64,000 nt of DNA from Favolaschia claudopus (lineage: Eukaryota; Basidiomycota; Agaricomycetes; Agaricales; Mycenaceae): contig JAWWNJ010000028.1 of NCBI GenBank assembly GCA_037176885.1, positions 1,984,001 through 2,048,000 of the forward strand, in the 5' to 3' direction. Position numbers and translations under genes: made by a program. Of this stretch, positions 44,959 through 56,400 are shown piece by piece. Each line of letters opens with the position of its first letter. Within the stretch, counting starts at the first letter, position 1. Under the pieces are notes generated by a model. That model saw only the letters and a program-made list of their open reading frames with translations, made no database searches and was not told where the DNA came from.

Positions 44959-46030
44959 CCTAGCTATCTTCCCCGGGAATCTGGATCCAGATTCCGTGAA
45001 AAGGGTACTGAAACCAGTGGAATTCTGCTTGCAATTGACACCGTGGGAGGGAATTCTGGTTGACGTGCTTAACAACAGGTCTCAAATGAGCCAAGTCTCA
45101 GGAATTCTGGTTGCAGTTGTGATTCAGCCACCGAAACCACAGGAATTCTGCTTGACAACGGGAATTCTGGTTGCACCCCAAGTCAGACATAGAACGAAAG
45201 AGAGCAAGCAACTCTTATAGTCACCAGCAAGGCCTTATAAGAATTGCGAGTCACTGCCAGAAAAAATTATAAGCCACAGCCAAGGCTTATAAGAAATGTG
45301 ATTGAACAGCCAACTCAAGCCATCGGGAAAAATTGGTGGAAACCAAAAGGGTGTGTAATAGCCTACAAATCAGCCTAGTGTCACTGCAAACACCCGAATA
45401 GGTCCCGTTGAGGTGCTATATTGACTTCAAGGGAAAACGTAAGGCTTGGACTGAGACCTCAATAGCACCGTCAATTGAGCACCGATTCCCTTGGTTGTAG
45501 GCCTGAATGGAAGCGTTTGACGAGGGCTATAAGAGCCTGCTATCAGCAATCGAGTCGCAGGTCACCTGACCCTCACGACTGGGTGAAACACTGCGTTCGA
45601 GGCCGTACGGAATGCACAAGGCCACACCGAAGCACGGATGTTAAGGTTTGGGTCAACACCACAACAGGGATGTTAAGGTTAGTGGTCCCAACTCCCCCGA
45701 TGGAATTCACCAGAATATAAAATTTTTTCGGCAGCTTCGGAAAGGAAACCGCGGTCCAAGCAATCCAGCAAGGCAATGCACGGGTTAGCACTGGAATCCA
45801 GCAAGACATTGGCGAGCTAGCCACTCAAACCTCCCCGCTATCGTAAAGGAAATCAAGGGGCACCGAGTCAACAGAAGCACGTACTCAAGTGTACGGCGGC
45901 AATGGTCAACAATACATCAAAGAACTCAATGCAGGCGATCAACCCAGACTGCCTAGTGAGTATCATCCCTTGCAACAACAGCAACAGGTACATTCAGAGT
46001 GCTCTACTCACCGTCAGAGCAGCACCTAGT
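44959..46030 (+). repeat. Unit 2 of the tandem element (3' end uncertain)
   Basis: A head-to-tail copy offset by 1258 bp. It contains a perfect 20-bp palindrome GGAATCTGGATCCAGATTCC (44976-44995). Five iterons GGAATTCTGSTTG lie at 45019, 45050, 45101, 45142 and 45161. The CTTATAA-rich stretch, two GATGTTAAGGTT boxes (45637, 45669), the TATAAAA box near 45715 and AATCCAGCAAG boxes (45762, 45795) all recur in the same order. Overall divergence from unit 1 is high, but the order and spacing of the boxes are kept. Similarity can be followed to about 45900; the border near 46030 is a guess. Confidence 0.6.
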
Positions 46031-46740
46031 ATATTCCGCCCCAGAATTTTTCTATGAATACAGGTAAGAGGTCCGATGCCCTTCCCGTCCCCCGATCATT
46101 TTCAAACTTTACAGATACCTCCCACCCCCTCCAATCTACCCACCCCCAAAACCCCGTCCCCCCACCTTTCCCCGTCCCTTTTTTCCAATGTCTAAGATCT
46201 ACCCTTCATTTTCGATGCTCCGATCCGCTCTTTTCACCGGAGCAGGCCCCAAACTATGCTTGCCCGTCCGTTTTGGGTGAAAATTTTCACACCATCCAAT
46301 ACATTGTATTCAGACCTTCCCCTCCCCCAAAGCTCAGCTCAAGCGCAGGATTAATGAATGAGAACTAGTCTAGATGCTACAAACTGCCAAAAACCTGAAA
46401 ATCCATCGGAGCATGGCCATTGCGCAACGAAAAAAAGTCGCATCAAGTTGAAATTCCAGATTAGGAAAGTCCTAGTTCTTACCTTCAATTTCTCTCTTGG
46501 CTCGCCTGGTTTGAGCAAGTATTCATGAAGATGTGAGTTATTCTTTGAAAGGATAGGTTGGAGGAGGGTGAAAAAGTGCTGTTCAACTCGATTTAACGGG
46601 GACGTTTTTTTATTTATAGCATTTGAACATCGCGTCATCGAATTTGGCCAAACAAATACACACGGTCGAAAACCGCCTGTACACCGTCCCCCTGCTCCCA
46701 ACGGAGCCATCAGCTCCGCCGTCTCCTCTTCCCAGATACC

Positions 46741-47015
46741 ACAGCCGCTCCGTCGTTAGCATCGCCGCCAGACGCGCCCTTTCGGCGTTGCTCCGTTGCT
46801 CCGTCGGCTTTGTCGGCTTTGCTCCGTTGCTCCGCCACGTCATCATCGCGGCGGTCTCCGTTCCCACACACAACCACCCACCACCGCCTTTTCCTGCTCC
46901 GTCGTGTCCTCGACGCCGCCGTCCATGTCGTCGCTGCTCCGGTCACGTTCAACGGCGACGCTCCGTTTGCTCCGATCACGTTGGCGACGGCTCCGGTCAC
47001 GTTGCTAACGGAGCC
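46741..47015. repeat. GCTCCG-based imperfect tandem repeats
   Basis: GTTGCTCCGTTGCTCCGTCG alternates with GGCTTTG words near 46788-46835. The phrase GCTCCGGTCACGTT or close recurs three times at 46938-47005. The 167-codon minus-strand frame across it is repetitive and of biased composition, so I treat it as repeat rather than gene. Confidence 0.5.
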
Positions 47016-47450
47016 GCTTCCCACGGTCGCTTTCTGCTGCTCCCACCACCACCGCCGCCCCGCCCACCACGTCCCTGTCCCGCCACACCGCCCTCGCGTC
47101 GCCGCTCCGTCGTCTCCCCTCCCCTCTGACGCGTATCTGCCCGCCACCTGCTCCCACGCCGTAAACACCGCCAAACTCAGTCCTCCCCCGCTCGACCCTC
47201 CTTTCTCCCTCATCCAGTACTTAACTATCGCTATCCCTCCCCCGGTTAGTTAAGTCTAAGTCCTTCCCCTTCCCTATGGCTAAAACTAATCATCATTCCT
47301 CTTCCCCTGCTTTCCCACAGTCCACTCCAGCGCCTCGCGTCTATCTTCCCCAGCCGCCCTCTTCCAAACGCTCTCAGCCACCTACTTCCCTCAAATCTTC
47401 CTCTCTCGCGCGCGTCGATGACTGGGTTCTTGTGTAGGAATAGAATATGC

Positions 47451-48060
47451 AAGGTGCGCGTACATATTCCTTTTCTTCCCTGTCCCCGAGCCCTTCGTCT
47501 CGTCGCTTCGTTCCGATTCCCCTCGCACACTCCCCTCACCAATTACTTATTCTCTTCTATTCCCCAACTCTCTGCTAATATACGATGCGCAGGTACACGT
47601 CAACGCCGTTCTCTCACCGCTCACCCCATCCACCCACTATAATGCCGACCCCACTCGCACCAAGACACACCCAGCTCATTTACCCGGCTACTTAAAACAC
47701 ACCGCCCGACAACCCGAATCTGCGACGTACCGCATAGGCGCATGCCTGCAGGTGCGTCACCGTTTTCTGTTTGATTATCTCTTTCCCATCCACTCCCCCC
47801 CACAGCGTTGTCCCCAACCCCTTCCCTCTGCCGACCTCCCTCTACCCATCACGCGGAACTCCGCATCCGCCACACCGACTCGTTCCGTCTCCCAACGCCC
47901 CCACATTCAACACGCGCAAACCGCAGCTTTCCCTTCGACGACCCCCACCCCCGCTCTCATCCCGCCCACACCTACCATCCAAAGATGCGTCGGCAGCGCT
48001 GTCCTCGGCGACGAACGCGCGTCGCCTGCTGTGGGATCAAGCTGACCATTTTCTTTAGCT
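47451..48060 (+). repeat. Dispersed repeat, copy A1
   Basis: It starts at GTGCGCGTACATATTCCTTT after a purine-rich lead. It is followed by GTCAACGCCGTTCTCTCACCG near 47598, an intron-like GTGCGT..CACAG segment (47753-47804) and TCTGCCGACC. Copy A2 at 55946-56400 has the same order: GTGCGTGTACATATCTTTTT, GTCAACACCGTTCACGGACC, GTGCGT..CGCAG, TTTGCCGACG. Confidence 0.45.
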
Positions 48061-49402
48061 GACCCGCCCCGCCCCTCCCTCCTTCCTCGCCCTTTACATC
48101 TCATACCCCCACCCCGCTCCGTCCGTACCGACCACCTCGGCAACCCGCCTCCACCAAGTCGTCACCCCGCCGCCGCCGCCGTTCGCGAAGATGTACTTGT
48201 CCAGGTGCGTCGACTCTCCTCTCCCCTTCCCGCACCTCATTAACGACGCACCTGCCCTTTCTAGCCCGCTGCCCGCTGCCCTCCCCCTTCACCCTCGAAG
48301 CCGCATTCGCCGCTGCTTCACCCGACTCGATCGTTGCGCTCGACGCGAATACCCCGCTCCCGCCACCTCGTTTCAATGTCCCCCCTTCCGAATCATCAAC
48401 ACCACGAACCCCTGCCTCTATTTCTTTACCCCCGCCCCCTCTCGTCGTTCGCCGCCCGCCACCGCCGCCGCCAATCTGTGCGCCGCCGTTTCGGAGAAGT
48501 GAATCAGTAAGGTTCGTGCACCTAATCTTTCTTCTTCTTGACTTGACTAACCGTAGTCGTACCTTTTCCAGGACAATGTCCTGCACATGTTGCTTAACAC
48601 CCCAACCCCAACCCGCCACTCACCGTCGCCCCACCGCGCTGACTGCTGCCATACGCACCATCGACGGACCTCTCTGATTATCACATTCGCCGCTTACCCC
48701 AAGCCACTCGACGACAACGCCGCCCTCTCATCACACTCAACATCGGCGTCGTAACGCGAGCGCTGGGAGGTTCGACTGATGTGAAACCGCCGCTAAATTC
48801 AAAGTGAGTTGGTCTTCTTTAGAGAGCGAACGAACTAAATGAAACGCTCATTTATGCATGCACCCTGATTCCACGCGAATCTTGTCGCGTCGTGCGCGGG
48901 GAGGTTAGGGCATTTGACGCAGGTTGCGCGCTCGTGGTGGGAGGGTCGGGATAGTTGACGGTGGTGGGTGGCGGGGAGATGAAATGAACTAGATGTTTGG
49001 TATCGTAGCTCGGGTGTGCATAGTAGGATGGAATAAAATTAATCACGTCTCGATTCCAATTCGACCTGCAGGTGAAGCGTGAGCAAGCAATGCAGCATTC
49101 GATTCAAACAAACAGCGAAATCAGAAAGTAGAACGAAAACTCGTTGAATTCTAAGAATATAAGTTTGTCGGAGCTGAAAGTGCTGGGTCCAGAGAATGAA
49201 CCATGTGTGTTAGTGAAACGAAAGAAACAAGATAGGAAACCCTTCACCTGCTTCGCGAGGCAACATCAGAGCTTCGGAACAACACTTTCGAGACGATTAA
49301 ACCACTCTACCAAGTATTCTCAATATGCGACCGCGTGACCATGGGCACAGAAATGTAAGATATCGATTCGTCCTAACTGTTGAGTGAGTGGCTCATAAAT
49401 TG

Positions 49403-49444
49403 CTTGTAAGTTTGCCAAACTTGAACTTACAAGCTCAAGTTTGG
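49403..49444. repeat. Nested palindromes
   Basis: CTTGTAAG (49403-49410) pairs with CTTACAAG (49426-49433), and CCAAACTTGA (49415-49424) pairs with TCAAGTTTGG (49435-49444). The two stems interleave, as in pseudoknots or alternative cruciforms. Confidence 0.6.
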
Positions 49445-49559
49445 TTCAAGTTGAATCTGCGACTCGGAGCGACGCGCGTTTTTTCGTCGGGGAGTTCACT
49501 GGAACAGTTAGGGGGTCATACCATTACAATTATACCGTAATATACGCGAATAGACGGCG

Positions 49560-51000
49560 CCTTTGTTGCACAGGTGCGCGGAAGAACGGTCGGGGACCAA
49601 ACATCCGTCATCCAATCGATTTTTGATGGATTGACCGGAAATCAGCTTGTTGGGTGTTTGCCCATCGGCCGATCAACGGCAAACGCGTCCTTCCTTCCCA
49701 CCACCATCAACCTCGACGCGCTCCTGCCTCCTTGCACTCCCGCCGCCCCGCCAGCAGTCGTCGACCCGGCACATATTGCCACCACCTTCCTTCGTCCCCG
49801 CCCGCGCCCTCTTCGTCGACACCGCTTCGCTGCCACCCACTAATCGTCCGCGCTCGCCACCCCTCCTCTCATCCTCAAAGCTTGATGACACCTCCCATCT
49901 TGACGCAAAACCATACATCGACGCGTACTCCACATCGCGTCTGGTTCTGCCTCGGCTATCTGGTGCGTTCTATATCATCTCCTTCACCTCTCTTTTTCTT
50001 CGACTCACAGACTAATCTAGACTTCTCATAAATACGCGTTTACCCAGGTACGGGTTGTTTCTTCTCCATCACCTATTATCATGACATCTTCTCCCACAAC
50101 AGACGTCGCGCTCGACGGAACTACGGGTTGAGATGGAGAGAGGGGCATCGCAAGTGCGCTATAATTTTTTGTTTCATTCTTCCGCCGTTCCTCCTTCCCT
50201 CCCTCAACTCCTCTGTTCACCACCTCGCCGATTCTTGCTCTGTACTGAGTGTTACTCTCTCCCACCTCGTTTATTTTTCCCGTTCATTTCGAGGGGATAC
50301 TAACTTGTCTTTCCAGTAGCTTGATTCATTTCACCGGCGCACTCACCTCGTCTGTGATTCCCGTTTCTCTCCCTACCTTCTACGTCCTCTCCTGCGGCTT
50401 CGATAATCTGACACCGCCAACCCTCCCGTCATCGCTAGCCGTGACGTTTGTCCTGTCCGCCCATCTCAACCCTCCAAACCGCGCCGTAGGGACTGCCTCT
50501 CTGCTTAATCGGTATGCTACCTCAACTGTTCTTTACCCTCCCCTTCACTTCCACTCCATCTCAAATCTACTCTCAGCCGCGACGTGCTCGCTGGGCCTGA
50601 CCATAGGCCCTACGAGCACGTATCGGTCGAGATGTATTTTTGGGCGGGATAGTTCCTTGCTTTCTATCTTTTCTCTGTAATCCGCTGTTATGACGATCTG
50701 ACATCTTGTTTTCAGTTTCTGGGTGTTGACTTTGCGTCAGCCCACTTCCTCCTTCGCGTTCGACTTCGCGTCGCGCGGTCGTCCCAGCCCCGTCTGCCAG
50801 CTTCTCCCATTCATATGAACGAGCTATGTGTGCCTCTCTATGTAGACGTCTTCTCAAATCGTTCCGTTTTCGCTTCAGTTCTAATTGATTATACTAATCG
50901 ATATTCTCCCAGATCTGTGAATTCGACGCTGTCTCGAAACTCGCATCATCGACAGCCGCACACGATACCGGAAACGGTACGTCTATCTGCTCCTCGCTGC
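49560..51000 (+). repeat. Dispersed repeat, copy B1
   Basis: Shared blocks with copy B2 (60440-61600) are CCTTCCTTCCCACCACCATC (49688 / 60490), the 23-nt box at 50591 / 61540 and the pair GTTGACTTTGCGTCAG and TTCGACTTCGCGTCGCG at 50722-50775 / 61318-61383. Block order is not fully preserved: the 23-nt box comes before the GTTGAC pair in B1 and after it in B2, so the copies are rearranged as well as diverged. Confidence 0.45.
50591..50613 (+). repeat. 23-nt box, copy 1
   Basis: CTGGGCCTGACCATAGGCCC followed by TAC. With four preceding bases it is identical over 27 nt to copy 2 at 55457-55483. Confidence 0.7.
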
Positions 51001-54000
51001 TTTGTTCACCCGCTTTCATATTCTGCTCGCTGGGCTGTGTTTTAACTGTCCCGACATTGCTAAGCTTCCGGGATACGCTCGCATCAACCCGGGTATTCGT
51101 CATAGGGAAAACCAGGTACGATGTTTCACACTCATCCCTTTTCTTCCGTCCTGTGACTCTCACTTGTACTTCGACAGAGTAAGACACGGCGCCTTGGGAC
51201 TGCACCAGATCGGGGGCGGCGCACATGGAGGTTTAATTTTTCTTGTATGTCACTCAAATTCACTCTCCGTATCGCAATACTTTTAATCCATTACAATTTT
51301 ACATCGGCGTGACCCGCAAACTTACAAACACGAGAGGAGACAGGGTTCACCATACTGATGATTTCATTACTCCCTTCAAGTTCCTCATTTCCTTCAATGC
51401 TCTTATTTCTCTCTCCTCACACCACCTTGAACTCTTCACCAACGCCATCCCAGCTAACCCGCCGCTACACCGTATGTTCGTGTCAAAATACCATTGATTG
51501 GTATTCGGAAGCATTCACTTACTCTGGCGACAGAGCGATCTTCAAATTCCTCACACGACCAGTCGCTTTGAAATTTCTTGCCTCTCTGGGGCGGGTCGAT
51601 TGGGGTATATTTCTACTGCATATCACTTGTGTTGATTTGTCTAGAATAATGCATTGAATCAAATCAAAATTCTCTTTGCTCCCATCGGCGCGGCGCGGTG
51701 AATGTTAAAGCACGAATTGCAGCGTCTGCCTCTCAGCCAACGTTGTCAAGTTCTCGTTAGTCACAGTAATCGTTGATCCCTTTCTGACACGATCTCATTC
51801 TTCTAGATCGCCCAAGAGTTGTGCGTGATTCCCGGGAAGAATGTGACTTGATCTCTTCATCCTCGCAGCGTATGTCCTATATATTTTTCTTGCTTTATTA
51901 ATTCTAAAACCAATCCTAGCTTCGATTTTATCCTTCTTCCCCGATGGTCTTGGTCTCCCGAGAATGAATTCTAGCGTGTATGTTTAAACAATGCAAGATT
52001 TGACCTGTAGGTTCTTTTCGTTACTGCATCCGCACCCCACCCTGCTCTCTTCAATCTCATTGACTCTTGGCGCCCCATCGGCTCGGGCACGCCGCCGTCG
52101 TCCTACTTACGATTTCTGTCGCAGATCAATCACCGCGCCAAGCGGCAAGTACTTGTCGTGTTGGTATATAAGCAATGAATCGGGTTTATTCACATCCACT
52201 GTGTTGACCAGCCGTCCCGTTCTCAGCCTTCTCTCGTCCACCCTGCCCCACACACTCTCCTGCATTCCTGTCGACTGTCGTTCACGGTTCTTACACTTTG
52301 CTCCTGTTTCCGTTTCTGTTGTATTGATTATGCTAATTTTTTACCCAGACGGATCTCAGTCTTCAACATCGTCCCGATACCCAGTAATACATGTTAACTC
52401 TTGAGTTAGCCCGGAAATAACACAGGAATCCCAAGAGAAATTCCTCAAGTCGCTGTTTCGTTGTCAACCTAGCCCTAACAAACTCAATGTAAGTCCTAAG
52501 ATTTTCAGATAGGACTCTCAGTGGAGAAAGGCACGAGTCTGCCCGGAACAATCGGGTGCGCCGGTGCGCTTTCGTTTCGATTTCCACCGAGAATTTACTT
52601 TCTAATGTTGAGATTCGAATAGTTGAGGGAGCAGCTCAGATTGCTATCTCAATCCACTACCTGTCTAATTCAACTGCAGGTAAGCCAACTTCCCATCGTC
52701 TTGTCGTCATCTCATACTACATTTATCCAGGTTCATACTGTACATTCAAATGCTGCATATTCAACGGCAAATCACGCAAGCTATGTGGGTTCTGTTCGTC
52801 TATCTTGCTTTATTCAACGCTCACAAGACAAATTCGATTATCCTCCTTTTCAGTAGCCATTACGCCCACTGCAACGTGCTTCACTTGGCGACTATTGAGC
52901 ACCACTGCACCTGTTAAGCGAATCAATTCAGATGCATTCTTCCCCAGAAATCCTCGTCCGGCCTGTTTCATCCGTGGCGTCGCCCTTTCTGTCGCTCAAT
53001 TGAGTCAGTTACCGCCCACTGAGTAGATTCGTCGATTTACTCGTAGACGTTGAGCACCTGGATGCGCCCTGCGCCCAATGGATTTTCTTCGCTCTCTTTC
53101 GTTTGTTTTTGAGTCCCGAGACCCGTCGCGTTCCTTCAATCACATCTCAGCAAGGACGACAAGAGTCTTGACGCCATGTCCCCCAACTTCGCAGTGTCGA
53201 GCTATTGTTTCGTGGTTTCAAAGTGGGGCCGGTCTCGAGGTAAGTATTCCACGCATGCCTCAGTTGAATCTTTGATGCCTTTACTTCAATTCTTTACCTT
53301 GACACGGTCTACAGCTGTTCCAAGTCCGAGGTGGGTTTTTGTGTTCATATGAATTTCTTCTTATGTAGCTGAATTCACCTTAATGCCTCGTCGAGAACTC
53401 CTCGCCTTTGCGGCAAGTTTTCCCTCCTTTGTTTTGTGTTTCCTTCTAACCCACTCCAACTTCTATCGTTAACTCCCAGTGCTTATTATACAGTGCTGCG
53501 AGTGTGTTTGATCTCATTTGTCTTTGGTTCGTCTTCGTTTTGAAAGAAGCTTGGCTGACGCATCAGCTGGGGCTTATTTCGAATTCATTTCATGCCAAGT
53601 CCTATGCATTTACAGCTCAGTATTGTTTCTTGACTCACTATGTTTGCAGGAACCGACTCTGTGATGAGGTGGGTCTGTTTCAATTTTCGTTCATTTTCTG
53701 TTCTTTCATTCTTGATATTCAGATCGAGTATTGACTGATATGGTAGCCTCGCGGTTCGCATTCATTTCCGGATGTATTATGATTTTGTTCACATCTTCTG
53801 CTCAAAGCTCTGAACGCCCGCGCGTGTCTCGCTTTCGAGCTATGTGTGTATTAAATTTGTTCTTCCCATTTCTCTTCACTTCGTTGAGCAACTCATTGAA
53901 GATTATTGCACATTCCTGCAGTTCTTTTGGAGCGTCGATTCAGGAATCATAGAGTTCGTGAAACCGTCGCACAAGCCTAACTTGCCCCATCAATTGCTTC

Positions 54001-55460
54001 GAATTTTTCGAGGTGTGTCCGAGAGTTGCTTTAGTCCGATCTCTCGAGGCCTGTAAAACCGTAACCCCCTCCTCGATCGGCAAAATGCGAGGATGCATCG
54101 ACGAGGTATGCCGTAGGAAAAATGAATTACCTACCTTACCTGCGTTCACGACTCAAACCAACGCAGTTTGGCACACTCGCGTCTCCGAGGCTCAGCAACA
54201 ACGATGCCGACCTCCATACATCCCATTCACTTACCACCGTCACCGTTCGCCCTCCAACCAACTCTCCTTCGTTTCATTTCGATTCAGTCCCTGCCGTTTC
54301 CATGATACTGTTGCCCGCTTCATCTGCTAATCCTCTATTTACAGTTCCATTCTGGGCTTTTCGAGTTGCTTTGAATGAAGAGGAGGTGCTTCGGTCGATG
54401 TATGCCCCACCTGAGGGCAAGTAAATTTTGTATTTGATTGAGTTTCTTGCCTACAGCGCCCGGTCCCCACACTCATCTCTCCAATTCAGAATCTTCAAAG
54501 GGTTAGGATCTTGTCTGCATTTTGGGTGCGTTTATTGGCGTGTTGTTTTCGGATCGAGGTTACGGCGGCCCTGAAAGCAGGTCAAACAACCACACATAAG
54601 ATCGAGGGTTTGAACGGGTCACCGAATCCACGTCGTCTTCTCATGTCCGATCGAAACGAAACGCTGGCTCGTTCCTGAATAGGTAATTCACCGCGATCAG
54701 TGCCATTTTCTTCGCGTCCCCACCTCTCCCTCCCATCTTCTTGCTTGATCTCACATCTCCGAGAAACCTGGAGAACGGTACGATGGGGGTATTTGGTGGT
54801 TGAAGGATGGGCGAGACTTTGGAGGTGATTGAGTTCTACACCGGTAAGCAAAACGACTCAAATCTACATTCACGTTGATCCGAACTAACGAAATGTTCGA
54901 CATAGCAATATTCTCCTAGAGATGGCTGGGGAAATTTAACCTCCACATATTGTCAAGGTACTCTTCGAGACATGATTCCGAGTCAATCAAATCTTGTTGC
55001 CATTGTGTAAGAATCACAGCAAGTTGAGTGTTTCAGGTTATTGAAATCAGAGTTGAGGTTGAATCGAAGATTGGCGGTCGCTGACTATTGCTACTAGAAA
55101 CGAGGGGGCTGGAAGAAAGCTTGAGGAAAGCAAGGAAAGGACTGTACGATCTGATCGCATCAAGTAATCCGTCACATCACCACATGACGTGTGACCGTCT
55201 ATGTTTGTTTTCTTCCTCCACTGTCTCGACAATCGGCGAGCTCTGCGGGTCTTGGGTCGGAGGTGCGAGTATCTTCACTATAACATCTAGACTGCCTGTC
55301 TACACTCCTCCCCAGCCATTATCTGCCTTGAATACCCCGGACTCGAGCGGTGTGGTGGCACGACGTGTCGACCAATTTCAAACGCTTCAAAGCCAACCCC
55401 CCTCACAAGCTGAGCCTCTGGGCGTAATCCGTGCTGGGGGTAACCATTTCATAACTCTCG

Positions 55461-55483
55461 CTGGGCCTGACCATAGGCCCTAC
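55461..55483 (+). repeat. 23-nt box, copy 2
   Basis: Same sequence as copy 1 at 50591-50613, but surrounded by different DNA. Confidence 0.7.
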
Positions 55484-55697
55484 AGGGGTGGTGTTATTGG
55501 AAGCCGCACACAGATGCCGCTGCAGATACCTCATCGGCGCTCCGGATAGTCCTATCCGGATACACATACTCAAGGTATATTCGGAAGAATATTCTTGATG
55601 TTCTAAGTTCCTCCCCCCTCCCTGCTTCCCTCCTCTTCTCAACGAGCTCAATAATCGCACCCCAGTGGACTCCATGCCACCTGCTTTGCCATCCCCA

Positions 55698-55720
55698 CTG
55701 GGTCTTACCACAGGTTCTAC
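55698..55720 (+). repeat. 23-nt box, copy 3 (diverged)
   Basis: CTGGGTCTTACCACAGGTTC followed by TAC, with five transitions or transversions relative to copies 1 and 2. It is 237 nt downstream of copy 2, followed like copy 2 by AGGG-TGG-. Confidence 0.6.
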
Positions 55721-55945
55721 AGGGATGGCATTGTACACGGTGGCAGGAATGTGCGTTGATGATTTCCCGCCTCCGTTCAGGCATATACAGTTTTCCTTCA
55801 GCATTTCGTCTCATATAATTTTCGATTCCGCTGATAATTGTCCCCTCCAGTCTGCTGTACAACATATCAAGCCGTCATCCTCAATTCGCATGCACTCGCG
55901 CCTGTACTCGCCGAAATGTGGGCTGCTGTGAAGCAATAGAATAAG

Positions 55946-56400
55946 GTGCGTGTACATATCTTTTTCTTTCTCTCTCATCACTCACGGTTTGCCCCTCATC
56001 TCATCTCTCTCACCCGCTTCACGCTGTTTTATTCTCCATTCGCTCTGCTCTTCCTTTCCCTCTCAATACTGCCACCGATCTCAAATCTCCAGCCTAATCT
56101 CCCACACCTCCCTGCTCCTCGATGCTACGCATCTTCGCCTATTCCATCGTCGCCAACCGTGGCTTGCGCCGAGTACGCCTGGTCCCAAGTCAACACCGTT
56201 CACGGACCGTAACCTCACCAGCGCTCTTCTCTCTGACTCGCCCACTCCGTCCAACCCCAAGTCTTGTTCATTGTGCGTTTCTCTTTCTAATCTGGTATTG
56301 ACTTAAATGTTCTCACCTTCTCCGCAGGCGTTTCGTCCCGTTACCCCCGCCTCCAGCGCTGTCTTTGCCGACGCAACCAACGCTGTATATATACATTTGA
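55946..56400 (+). repeat. Dispersed repeat, copy A2
   Basis: Partner of copy A1 at 47451-48060. The lead-in AGCAATAGAATAAGG resembles AGGAATAGAATATGCAAGG of A1. Confidence 0.45.

Noticed and set aside
43701..46030. CRISPR-like array (repeats with regular spacing)
   Set aside because: The repeats are short, irregularly spaced and in a eukaryotic context; no cas genes. Iterons explain them better.
43701..46030. Pair of LTRs of a retrotransposon
   Set aside because: The units abut without internal coding sequence, TG..CA ends or primer-binding site; an LTR origin remains possible but unsupported.
46710..47213. 167-codon minus-strand frame rich in Gly, Ala, Thr and Arg
   Set aside because: It is generated by GCTCCG-type tandem repeats, with no signal peptide, domain or conserved copy.
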